In this document: positions 23,530-33,850 of the stretch, in pieces
Position numbering within the stretch: the first letter of the stretch is position 1
Layout: each line of letters starts with the position of its first letter
Assembly (NCBI GenBank): GCA_034509735.1
Contig: JACGWO010000010.1
Coordinates: 11,545,193-11,609,192 of the forward strand
Length of the DNA stretch: 64,000 nucleotides
Reading direction: 5' to 3'
Source: Sesamum alatum
Lineage: Eukaryota; Streptophyta; Magnoliopsida; Lamiales; Pedaliaceae
Position numbers and translations under genes: made by a program
Notes under the pieces: generated by a model
The model's input: only the letters and a program-made list of their open reading frames with translations
Told to the model about the DNA's origin: nothing
Database searches by the model: none

Positions 23530-25317
23530 TGTTAGAATAGGTGACCATGTAGCCAATCTTGATAGGCGAATTGTAACCTATGTCTGAACAATTTCGAGGT
23601 TTTAATAAATCTTTAATGAATAAGAAGTGAAATTCATTTGGCATTTTACTTTGTTTGTGTTCACTTTATCTGCTTTATAAACTGTTCACTACGCAAACAA
23701 AGCCCACAGACTGAAAACGCATTTTGGGGATTGGGACTACGCTTGGATGTAGGTCCATGAAATCAGTTCCATCGAATCAGTCTGAAAATCTCCAAGTCAA
23801 GGAATCTCGAAATTGGGTACCGAGATTCCCTTTGAGACTTGCACTAAGCATCTGCTGTCGTATTTCATTGACGGGTGACGAGAGTCGTCTAAGAAGTGTT
23901 AATGGGTTGGCCTGCTAGGGAGCAACTGACTGAGGTGACTCGCGGGAACCTTCTTACGGAGGACCTTGAGTAGGGTCGGTTTAGGTATGACGTGTGTTCC
24001 CGATTCCAACGATACAGGTCAAGTCCTTTGACTTGAGGAATTGCTGAGTTTACCTGTACATCGGGGCTGTATCTTAGATATGGTGAGAGATTGCCAAGAT
24101 GCACTTGAGTAGTCATAAGCCATATCTAGTGCAGCTTCGGTATGCAGAGTGACAGTAGTTTCCAAGAAAGGATTGTCTCCTGTCAAAAGGTGTTGATAGT
24201 TGTGTCTCACAAATGCTCTATGTCTTGTCCCTAAAATCTGTGGTCACAGTAACTGAACAGAAGGGAAGGTTTCCCTTGCGGCGTTTAGTAGAGGACAGAC
24301 CGACACTTAGGTCCAAAATAGGTACCTGCATTATCCATGCCCTAGACCCTAAGTGGTGAGACCGTAGACGGAAGGATAAATGTACTGTAGAGCCTAAATG
24401 TTCATCCCCCGTATATTCACCTAGTCTCTAGTGCCATGGACCGTTGCTAGACGGCCACCCATGGTAACGGGCGGATTCTAGGAATCCAATTAAGTCTAGC
24501 TGAAGGTGAACTAAAGAGTCACACACAATCCGCACACATAAACGTATTTAATTTAGAATTAAATATTTTGAGAAGTGGAGCGATTAAATTTTGATTTAAT
24601 CGGGTCCTTTATTTTCTTGGGAAGAATTACTTCCTTTTATTAGATAAAATGGATTTATCTAATAAATTAGATTTATTAGAAAATTAATTTAAAAGGATTG
24701 GAATAAATATTTATATTTAAATATATTTATTTATTGCCCTTGGAGTATTTAAATAGGATTTAAATATTCCATTAAATTAAATCAATGGTTGAGATTAAAA
24801 GGGAGGAACCAATGGCTAATATTGGTTTGACCAAAGAAGCTAGATTTTGACTAGGATTTGACTAGGTCAAATCCTAGTTATGGTGGAAGTCTTCAAAGTG
24901 TAGGAAACTAGAAGAGGAATAGGATTCCTCTTCTATAAATACTCCTTAGCACACACTTTGAAGAAGATGATGAATCTTGAAACACACACACACACACACA
25001 CTCGTCTCCTCCCTCTCCCTCTCTCGGCCTGCCTCTCTCCTCTTTCCAAGAAGGCGAAAACAACAATCGGTAGGTTTCCGATTTATGTTTTTCGTCCTCT
25101 TTTCTTTTAAACCCTATGACTTTCCATGATTGTTATATGTATGATTTTATTATTCACGAGATACGCCAAACGCCCGGGAGTTTCAAGGGTACACCCCTTG
25201 AACGGATCTATTTTAATGTATGTTTATGCATGTTTAAATTCTTGAAATTTAAATTATACCGCGCTTCCGCATTTGCGCTACTCCCGGGACGATCCACACG
25301 CCTACCCAAGGCTTTCA
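23530..25317 (+). repeat. Solo LTR, copia family 2 variant, in a family 3 LTR
   Basis: A 1788-bp LTR starting TGTTAGAATAGGTGACC and ending CCCAAGGCTTTCA, flanked by TACAA on both sides (23525-23529, 25318-25322). The host LTR resumes without loss. Its end differs from the 19365 copy and resembles the fragment ending at 41135, marking a subfamily. The W-box group is at 24826-24873 and TATAAAT at 24934. Confidence 0.92.
24826..24940 (+). promoter_or_regulatory. W-box cluster and TATA box in a family 2 variant LTR
   Basis: Four TTGACY motifs in both orientations (TTTGACCAAAG, TTTGACTAGG, ACTAGGTCAAAT) precede TTCTATAAATACTCC at 24931. Position and order match the other family 2 LTRs. Confidence 0.5.
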
Positions 25318-25899
25318 TACAAGTTGTGCATTAGTGTGTGTAGGTGGTTTTGGAAACTACCTACAACTACACAACACATGTATACACTTTTCAACTCCCT
25401 AACTTGCACTCTCTAGCACACAAGCCACGAAATTTCCAGCTTTTTTCTCCTTTTTTTGGGTTCTCTTTGAATTGGATTCAAGATGCGAGCATGAGAAATA
25501 TATATATGCTAATCAATAGTGTAATACGTTTTTCGTTTCTTCCTTGATCTAGCTTCTACCTAGCATTAGATGTAGATTTGCTTCCATTGCTGTGGTGTGG
25601 ACAAATTAGAGGGGTTCTAATTTGAATCCTATGGTGAACGGAAAAGGAACGAAGAGAGAATCAAAGCTTGTTGCCGTTGTGCATGTGAAACGAAAAAGTT
25701 ATGTTTTTATTTAAATTATTATACCTTTTTGTTTCCTCCTCTAGCCACATGTTCAAGCATATTTTTCTGTATGTTATTATGCTTTTGAATACACCGAATG
25801 CCCGGGAATTCAAAGGGAACACCCCTTTGAAATCGTTTTTAATTTCGTTTATTTTACCCTTCCGCCGCGTTCCCGGGCCGTACCGGTTCTTTCAAAAAT

Positions 25900-28006
25900 T
25901 ACTATGAAGAACAAGTACCCTATACCGCTCGTGGCGGACTGGTTTGACCATCTAAGCGAGGAAAAATATTTTACGAAGACCGACTGCTATTGGCAAGTCC
26001 GGATCAAGCAGGGCGATGAGGCAAAGACGACAGTGGTCACGAGGTATGGAGGTTTCGAGTTTCCTTGTCATGCTTTCGGCCTGACGAATGCTCCAGCTAC
26101 CTTTAACACTTTGATGAACCAAGTACTCCATGACTTCCATGATGAATTTGTGGTGGTGTACTTGGACGACATTGTTATCTACAACAGGACCTTGGCCGAG
26201 CACGTAGATCATTTGCGGCAGGTTCTGGAGAGACTCTGGGTGCACAAGCTATATGCAAAGGTGTCAAAATGATCGTTTGCTGAGGAGACCATTAGCTTCT
26301 TGGGACACATTGTGGAGACCGGGCGGATTCGAATGGATCCCAAGAAGGTGCAGGCTATCAAGGAGTGACGGCCACCGAGTAATGTACATGAGTTGTGTTC
26401 ATTTATCGGCATGGTCAATTATTATTGACTCTTTTTGAAGGGCTACTCTGAGATAGCACGACCTATGATGAACTTGATAAAGAAAACGGAGACTTGGAAT
26501 TGGACACCCCAATGCCAAGTAGCCTCCGACAGTCTGAAGGATGTGATGATGAAAGACCCTGTGTTGGCTTTACCAGACATGTCAAAACCTTTTGTGGTGG
26601 AGATGGATGCTTCAGACTTCGCATTGGGAGGCGTTCTAGTGCAAGACGGCCACCCAATTGCCTTTGAGAGCAGAAGCTTAAAGATCCAGAGCGGAGCTAT
26701 TCAGTGCATGAGAAAGAATTGTTGGCCATAGTTCATTGCCTTAGACTTTGGCGGTATTATTTGTTGGGCTCTCCCGTCGTGGCCAAGACAGACAATACTA
26801 TTGTGAGTCATTTCATATCACAACTGAAGTTGACCACTAGGCAGGCATGCTGGCAGGAGATGCTATCAGAATTTCATTTTGTGTTGGAGTACCGGGCCGG
26901 CTCCAGCAACCACAATGCCATGACACTCTTTGGACGGGACATCCAGGAGAAGAGCGCACCTATGCATTGGTGCAGAGGGCCACAGATGCGGGATGATGTG
27001 GAGACGTACGTCCGCACCTATTTGATTTGTCAATAGGACAAGACAGACCATCAAAAGAAGGCTGGTTTTGCTGCAACCATTGCCCATCCCAAAGAGAAAC
27101 GTGGGAAAGTGTTTCCATGAACTACATATCAGGACTGCCCAAGGCAAGAGACTTGGGTAGCATCATCGTCATGGTAGACTGATTATCAAAATTTGCCACA
27201 TTCATCGCAGCCCCAAAACACGTTACGGCAGAAGAGACAACTTAACTCTTCTTCAAGCATGTTGTCAAATATTGTGGATTGCCGAAAGACATCATCAGTG
27301 ATCTGGACTGTGTTTCAAAGCCCAAAGGAGCTCTTCCACCAACAAGAGCGCTTTTGAAATTGTTACTAGGTAGCAACCACTCCTCCCTCACACTATCGAC
27401 TCCCTAGAGAGTCTGATATCCCCTCCCGCTCGAAGTTTCTCTCAGAAATGGAAGCAAAACATTGACTTAGCTCGAAGTTGCCTAGAGAAAGCACAGAAGC
27501 GGATGAAGAAGTACGCCGATCAAAACCGCCACTTCGTCGAGTTCAACACGGGAGACCTTGTGATGGTGAAGGTCCCAGACCCACGTTTATCAAAGTCTGC
27601 AAGGGGGAGAGACCCTCACCTGATGCAGAAATACGTCCTTCCTGTACCTATCATCAAGAGAGTTGGAACGGTAGCCTACAAAATAGATTTATCTTCCTGG
27701 TGGAAGATCCACAATGTCCTCCATGTGAGCCAATTGAAAAAGTATGTCGCAGACAAAGAGGACAACACCCGCAATCAGTCGAGCCGCCCACAACTTGAAT
27801 TGCCGAAGACGCAGAAGAGGGTGGCCGAAGCTATTCTGAATCACCGAGTTACGAGCACTGCTAAGTGAGATGTCACAGAGTACTTGGTGAAATGGAAGGG
27901 ATGCAACAACGAGGATAACACTTGGGAACGGGTGACTGACCTCAAGCCGTTTCTACTACTGATTGAAGCCTATCATGCTTCCCAGGCGCCGGGGATGTCG
28001 CCATCT
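25900..28006 (+). pseudogene. Gypsy pol, second part: RT, RNase H, damaged integrase, chromodomain
   Basis: RT resumes with TMKNKYPIPLVADWFDHL. It shows GFEFPCHAFGLTNAPATF and the catalytic VVYLDDIVIY (about 26155). RNase H follows (KPFVVEMDASDFALGGVL, then VAKTDNT) to about 26930. Integrase starts with a zinc-finger remnant (YVRTYLICQ) and core traces (ISGLPKARDLGSI near 27130) but jumps near 27310 from the DIISD motif to a C-terminal NKSAFEIV-like block, so much of the catalytic core is missing. The C-terminal domain (FNTGDLVMVKVPDPRL) and a chromodomain (EYLVKWKGCNNEDNTWE, about 27880-27930) follow. Stops at 26270, 26366, 27034 and 27866 and frameshifts disable it. Confidence 0.85.
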
Positions 28007-28007
28007 C

Positions 28008-28020
28008 AAGTGGGGGAGAA
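28008..28020 (+). other. Polypurine tract of the gypsy element
   Basis: AAGTGGGGGAGAA abuts the 3' LTR start (TGTCAAGG) at 28021, as expected for the plus-strand primer. Confidence 0.8.
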
Positions 28021-28596
28021 TGTCAAGGGCCGCCCGCACTCTCGGCACCCTTGACCCAACTTTGGCCACAACTTGTTCCATCCGGCCGACCAACAACTTT
28101 TGCCGACAGATGCTGGACTTCTGCAAGTCTTAGAGTTTTAGGCACGAGTCTTTTGATGTAAATATGTAAGTTCACTCATAGGGCACTGTGTGCCTCATGA
28201 GGTGTGATTTTCAGCTTTTCTAGTATCTACTGCTGTAAATAGGGAATTTCCCTTTAAGCCTATTATAGGGGGAATGATCAATCGAGGCTTGGTGTAGTCT
28301 TGCATTGCTAGTATCCCCCTCACGGCGATCCCCATGGCTAGCAATGTTGTAATCTTCATTGCATTCTACTATCAATACAATCACATTTATTGCAAATCGT
28401 GTGCCAATTTACTGCTTTCGTTGCACCTTGCTTCGTAATTGTTGGAGATCAGTTACTGTTCTTATCGATGGCCTGTGTGAGGCATCGGAGGACATTTGGT
28501 TGATGTTGTTGTCGGTTGGCTGAAGTAGTCATTTACTGCGGACTACTAGCCACACGGTGCCCTTTCCCCGCATTGTCGAAAGTGCCCCGCGAGACA
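28021..28596 (+). repeat. 3' LTR of the gypsy chromovirus
   Basis: A 576-bp copy of the 9945 LTR, starting TGTCAAGGGC and ending near GCGAGACA. It differs from the 5' copy by numerous substitutions and small indels. After it, the older host ORF resumes (QFAAQGYPP). Confidence 0.85.
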
Positions 28597-29077
28597 ACAA
28601 CAGTTCGCCGCCCAGGGGTATCCCCCTAAATGAGTAAAAGCTTTCTTCTTGAACTTCGTTGTAGTTCTGGAGGGGGCTCCTGACCCTTTTGTTGTGCCTG
28701 CTCCTGCGCCTGAGTCCCCCTCAGCAATTTGAGGTAATCTTTCTTCCATCCTCAATTTTTTAAATGGCATGTCTTGTCACTTCTTCTTAGAGGAGGAGTT
28801 TTCGCCGAATGAGCCTGTTTGAGGGAGTTGTTCCTCTCTTAAAGCCAGATCCTGCCATCATTGCCCTAAGGACCACCCTGCTGAAGTTGCTATCCCTATT
28901 GCTGAGGAGGATGTGCCAGAGGGAGAGGATAAGACCCCCCCTGTGGGGAAATATGATTGAAATGTACCCCCCTTTCTAAGATCTATTTCTTGCTACCTTC
29001 CATTTCCTTACCAAGAGTGGGGATGAAATAATGTTTGACTGATTCGCCCTCAGCTGGTTTGGCTGGGGGCTTTCTAT
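28597..29077 (+). pseudogene. Old degenerate ORF, right part after gypsy
   Basis: Continuation of the ORF interrupted at 9944: QFAAQGYPP, a stop, then LNFVVVLEGAPDPFVVPAPAPESPSAI near 28645-28730 and an acidic stretch (EEDVPEGEDK) near 28900. The Pro/Ala-rich acidic tail resembles a polyprotein linker. The family is unknown to me. It is later interrupted at 29088 by a MULE-like element and seems to continue after 30166 (CTATTCTTTTTGCTACTCG). Confidence 0.4.
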
Positions 29078-29087
29078 GCTACAACTA

Positions 29088-30156
29088 ATGTTTATAAACC
29101 CGGACTGGACCGGCCGGTTCGACCGGTCCGCTCGGGAACCAGACCTATCTCCGGTCTGGATATGCTTATAGAACCGGCGGTGGTCAAACTTGGTATGAAC
29201 CGGTCAAAACCCGTCGAAACCGGCCAAATCCGGCAAACCCAGAACCGATCAAACCGGTTTAGGTAAGAAGAAACAAAAAAAGAAGACGAAAAACAAAAAT
29301 TTAATGGTGGCGGGGGAGTAGCCGCCCGTCGTGGTGGCAGTTGGAGGTGGAGAAATAGTGTGGAGAGGTGATTGATGGTGGCGGCTTCTTAGAGCAAATC
29401 TGAAAAATCTGAAAATGGGGAAGAAGAAGAAAGGGTGGACTGTGGAGACTTTGGGCTTTGAGAAGAAGAGAGAGAGGGGGAAAGGTTTTTGAGAAAGAAG
29501 AAGAGAGAGGGACTTGCAAGAGAGAGAGAGATAGTGGTAATTTTGAGAAAGAAGACTCTAGAAAGGGAGAGAATACACGGTTTGTAAAACAATAAATAGT
29601 AATTAATAGAATTAATAATAATTAAGGAACTAATTAATAACTATTAAAGAGGGAGAGGGAGAAATTTTTTTTATTAAACAAGTTTGATTGTTAACTTTTT
29701 AATATAGTAAAATTTTTAATTTATTATTTTTATAAATTAAATTTTTGTGTATATTTTGTTAAACTTTATTTGAAATTATTGTTGTTGTTAATTGAATTGA
29801 ATTTACTTTGAGAATTTTGAAAGTTTTTTATTTGAATACATTTTGTCTTTTAACTTAATCAATTAATATATAATGTGTTGATATAGTACATATACATAGA
29901 TATGTATATAGTATGAGATAATAAGCTTGACTTAAGCTATTTTTTATTTATTTTAAGTTTGCTTTTATTTCTTTTCATATTTTTACTTAATTAATTGATA
30001 CATAATGATTAGTAAATTATGTGTGTATATATACATATATATATATTAGGGTTCGAGTTAACCAATTTTTTTAATCTGGTCTAACCGGTCGGACCAGTGA
30101 CCCAATGACCCAGTAGTTTGACCGGTTCAATCCCCGGTCCGGTTCTGAAAATATTG
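29088..30156. mobile_element. CCGG-rich, non-coding MULE-like transposon
   Basis: About 1.07 kb. Both ends are rich in CCGGT/ACCGG blocks in inverted orientation (left AAACCCGGACTGGACCGG; right CCCCGGTCCGGTTCTGAAA), with an A/T-rich middle. Near-identical 10-mers flank it: GCTACAACTA (29078-29087) and GCTGCAACTA (30157-30166), one mismatch. A 9-10-bp duplication and these ends fit a non-autonomous Mutator-like element. The assignment rests on ends and duplication only. Confidence 0.62.
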
Positions 30157-30166
30157 GCTGCAACTA

Positions 30167-30849
30167 TTCTTTTTGCTACTCGTTTTAATCAAGGCTTGCT
30201 GCCCCTTTTCTTTTTTTAAAAAAAAGACCACCCGATAGGGTGTGGGGAGCTTTTCGGGGTCCCCATTCTATATTAAATCATCGAGAAGTCAAAACTTATA
30301 GCACGGAGTGGTACCTCCCTAGTGATTCTAGGAAAGCCAAAAATAAGGAGTACTATTCCCTCACAAAAGAAGAAAGCACAAATAAGGAGTACTACTCCTT
30401 TACAGTCTTGAAAATCATAAATAAGGAGTACTACTCCCTTACAACCAAAATGATGCCTGCCTAGTTTCAAAATGAGCATTGAGATGATAAAATAAAATTT
30501 GGTGTGTCAAAACGTTTCTGCAGCCTCACCAAATAGGAGTTAGGAGAGCACATCTCAAACCTGCATTAAGCTCAAGGTGGCAGTTGGGCTGGACTATGGG
30601 GTGATTTTGTTTCGCAACAAAAAATGTTCACGAGAAACAGGGATATTCAACACAACTCAACACTTCAGTTAGCATATTTAGAAACCACATAGTTAAAATC
30701 AGCAAAATTAAAGCACAAGAGAGCAACAGGTGAATGTAAACCAAATCAGCAATTCACCTTAAGCAACAACAGGGAGAACAACCCCATCATTAGTATGTTA
30801 AGTACCATTACTTTCAAGTAGAATATTCAAGATGAAATTAATGGTACTA
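30167..30849. other. Unassigned region with a short in-frame tandem repeat
   Basis: No gene with a recognisable domain. Apart from the tandem repeat at 30341-30443 nothing defined was seen. Part may be the 3' untranslated tail of the minus-strand LINE that ends nearby. Confidence 0.4.
30341..30443 (+). repeat. Three-copy 39-bp tandem repeat (AAATAAGGAGTACTACTCC)
   Basis: Units start at 30341, 30380 and 30419, exactly 39 bp apart. The first 25 bp of each is nearly identical and the remainder diverged. In the plus frame 30240-30464 the units translate to three 13-residue repeats around NKEYYSLT. The period is a multiple of three, but no protein family was recognised. Confidence 0.75.
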
Positions 30850-30982
30850 GACTTTTAAGACCTGATGTATGGAAGGCCCCTCGCATGTAATTTAATCATA
30901 TTTTAGGGGATACCTGCAATCTGTGCTGGGTAAATTTTGAAACCTGCACGCTTTGTTAGCAAAGAAATTGGCCACTTGGTTT

Positions 30983-33098
30983 TGAAAGAATCGAGTACGG
31001 CCCGAGAATGCAATGAAAGCATAAAATGCGTAATTTAAGGCATAATTTAAAATGGGTTCAAAGGGGTGTTCCCTTTGAAGTTCCTGGGCATTCGGTATAT
31101 GTAAAAGTATAAATTAAAGAGGAGAAGAATGCTGGACATATGGCTAAAGGAAGTAAACAAAAGATACATGTAACATAAATGGAAACCAACCTTCTGTTCA
31201 TTTGAGAATTCAACGTAGAACTCCTCTAAGTATTGTCCACACCACGCTATGGAGAAATACTCTAATGTATTGCTAGATAGAAATAGAGAAATGAAGAAGA
31301 AACACTTCCGAAACAATACTATTGTTTAGTGCCTTTTAGAATGTTTTTAAGTTCAATCCTTTCCAAAAGGTATGAACACAAAAAGGACAACATTTGCAAA
31401 GATTTTTGAGTTTTTTTGGCTGGAAATTTCATGCAAGTATGGTGAGTTTTTGTGTTGTATGTATTCCATGTATTCACAATTCAAAACATAAGTTACCTCC
31501 AAGGTAACCTCTACATACACATGCACACTATTCTCTCCATGAACCATCATGGCCTTGTGGAGGAGTTGAAACTCCTCCTCAACTTGCTCCAACCTCTAGG
31601 GCCTGGACTTCAAGCCATGGAAATTTTTTGACCATTTTTGATTTAATCAAATTAAATCAAGACCAACCATGATCCATAGGTTCCAAATTAATCCAATTAA
31701 TTTTAAACCTTATTGAAATCCAAAAGTTTATTTAATCCAATTAAATAAACGTAACCTCAAACATTAATTAATTGATCCAATCAATTAATTAAACCAAAAC
31801 CAATAAATTAATTCAATTAATTTAAAGGTTTTTAATCCAACAATTAACTAAGCTAATTAATTAATTATTGGACCATCCATCAAATGGATTTCTCAATAAA
31901 TGATCCAATCATTTATTTTCTCCTTGCATTAATTTAGTCTAATTAAATTAATTCGTTTCTTCTAGAATGAATTCCAAATTAATTCTACCAATCCCATTGT
32001 GATTTCTGTGTGACAAATTAGGTTCACCCTCAGCTAGAGTTGGGCTTGTGTTCAACATAATTTATCAATTAAATTCAATTTAATTAACTGTTTTTCAATT
32101 AACCATTAGCTGGAAAAACACCAGTCACCATGGGTGGCCGTCTAGTAACAATCCATGACACTAAAGACTAGGTGAATATTGGCGTGAACATTTAGGCTCC
32201 TGAGTTCCATACGAGTACGGTCCTTTCATCATCCGTCTTCCGGTCTAAGTCTAGGGCATGGAATTGGGCATCGGTTCCCATCCTGGACTAGACAACTATG
32301 CTCAATAACTCGAGATACGTTTGCTCTATTGATCAACGTAGGAAATGATTTCCTACTCGACCAATCGTTGTGACCACAGACTTAAAGAGGTTAAATTGTC
32401 TCAGAGCGTATAGGAGACTCGACTGTCCTATACTGACAAGTGACGAATCCTATCTTGGAATCCACCGTCCTCAATACATATTCCGACTACCCTGGATAAG
32501 GCTTATGATGAACGTATCCCAGATACGGACATCTTTTGCCAGATCATAGATACAACCATTATATGCATGTGACTGCCATGATTCCTGGAGTTCGAGGACT
32601 AATCACATACTATCGGAGCCAGGAATTCCAGTCATACCGATCAAACCTCCAAGGCTTCTATATGACGATTCCCGCGAGTCAGTTTAATCAGCTGACATCC
32701 TTGTCAACTAACCCACTAATATTGCATAAACGTCCAACGTTCGTCACCAATGAAACACGCACTCATCCAGTGAATGCAATCCTTAGTGCAAGTCTTTATA
32801 GGACCCTCGACACCTTGTCTTGAGGTCCTCGACTTGGAACATTTTAGACCAACCCTCAGAAGTTGGTTTCATAGCTGCCATCCAATGCGCAACCCAACTA
32901 CATGGGTTATCCAATTGGTCTGTGGGCATTTGTTGTGACGTTAAAGTGTCGTTTAACATAATCAGTAAGCAAAACAAACACATAGTGTCATGAATGAATA
33001 CTTACTATATTCATCAAGTCAATATTACTCTAATAAAGATTGCTAAATAGTACTCAAAACTGCCAATCCAATTGGCTTTCTGGTCACCTATTCTAACA
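30983..33098 (-). repeat. Solo LTR, copia family 3, inside LINE RNase H
   Basis: A 2116-bp LTR in minus orientation, from TGTTAGAATAGGTGACC (complement ending at 33098) to TTTCA (30983). It is flanked by GGTTT at 30978-30982 and 33099-33103. It separates FREGN from VANFFANKAC of the LINE RNase H. The core block is at about 32121-32172. It is diverged from the two LTRs of the 12649 element. Confidence 0.92.
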
Positions 33099-33850
33099 GG
33101 TTTCCTTCTCTAAAGATGTAGGTCAGCTTAAAATCAAAATGTGTCAAGATGATTTTGATCTGTTGTAAAAAGGGATTGAAGGTGCCATGCTCCTTGATAT
33201 GGGGATGCGATAAGTTTGATGATGATGAGTGCATCAGTTCTAGTCCAGATTCTATTGATGTTTCTCTCATGCATAATTGCAGGCCTCTGAGGATAGCTTT
33301 CAGTTCGGCATAAGTGTTGGAGGTAAATCCAAGAGGATCTTGAAATGCAAACACCATTATGATCTTTAACAATGCCACCAGCCCCTGAAATTCCCTTATT
33401 TCCCTTAGAGGCACCATCTGTTGTATTAAGTTTAAGCCACCCTTCTGGAGGCTTTTTTCCAATGAACAAGAGTGAGCTGGGAGGCCTTTCCTGGAGAGGC
33501 AGGGGATTTTTTTAGACGGAATGCAGTGAATTTATCACATTTTCAATGGTCATTCTTGAAGAGTTTAGCTTTATGCAGAAGCTGGAGATAATTGAGAGTC
33601 TTTTGAATGCTAGGGGTGGGCTTGAAGGTTATTCCCTCATATTTAGTAGCATTATCCAAATATTCCACAGGATTAATAATGGTATAACATCTCTGATATG
33701 GAACTAGGTCTGTGTGTTACTCTTCGAGGCTTGCAGGAATATTATGAAGTTGTTTGTATAGGGGAGATTGGCCTGCATTTTAACTACAAAGAAGTTCCAC
33801 ACTGTAGCTGATGCTTCGTTACGAATAAAGAAGTGTGCAGACGTTTCTTC

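Larger units (their letters stand above)
12649..25894 (+). mobile_element. Ty1/copia element, LTR family 3, nested in gypsy RT
   Basis: A long-LTR copia retrotransposon inserted into the gypsy RT. The 5-bp duplication AAAAT is present on both sides (12644-12648 and 25895-25899), and the gypsy frame rejoins exactly as LNKI/TMKNKYP. The 5' LTR is 12649-14828, the leader runs to 16804, and a decayed gag-pol and purine tract lead to the 3' LTR 21899-25894. It was later hit by two solo-LTR events (19365-21349 in pol, 23530-25317 in the 3' LTR). Without these it is about 9.5 kb. Confidence 0.9.
21899..25894 (+). repeat. Family 3 copia 3' LTR, split by a solo LTR
   Basis: Starts TGTTAGAATAGGTGACC at 21899 and ends GGTTCTTTCA at 25894. 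It is interrupted at 23529 by a family 2 solo LTR and resumes at 25318 with TACAAGTTGTGCATTAG, exactly where the 5' LTR reads at about 14250. The core block is at about 22826-22875 and the GACCGGT hairpin at 23351-23368. A short duplication (CCATGTAAGCAATGATGTGGCT) is present near 23430-23468 relative to the 5' LTR. Confidence 0.88.
9945..28596 (+). mobile_element. Ty3/gypsy chromovirus retrotransposon, split by a nested copia element
   Basis: Element bounded by two related LTRs (9945-10508 and 28021-28596). It has a primer site TGGTATCAGAGC at 10509, gag, protease, RT, RNase H, integrase and a C-terminal chromodomain, then a purine tract AAGTGGGGGAGAA just before the 3' LTR. The order PR-RT-RH-INT-CHR identifies a Ty3/gypsy chromovirus. 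A 13.2-kb copia insertion (12649-25894) sits within RT; without it the element is about 5.4 kb. It lies inside an older ORF. No clean 5-bp target duplication was recognised (CAATG left, ACAAC right). Confidence 0.88.

Noticed and set aside
33104..33469. RNase H-like frame that could be a cellular ribonuclease gene
   Set aside because: It is collinear with zf-RVT sequence upstream, carries frameshifts and is interrupted by solo LTRs, so it is a LINE remnant.
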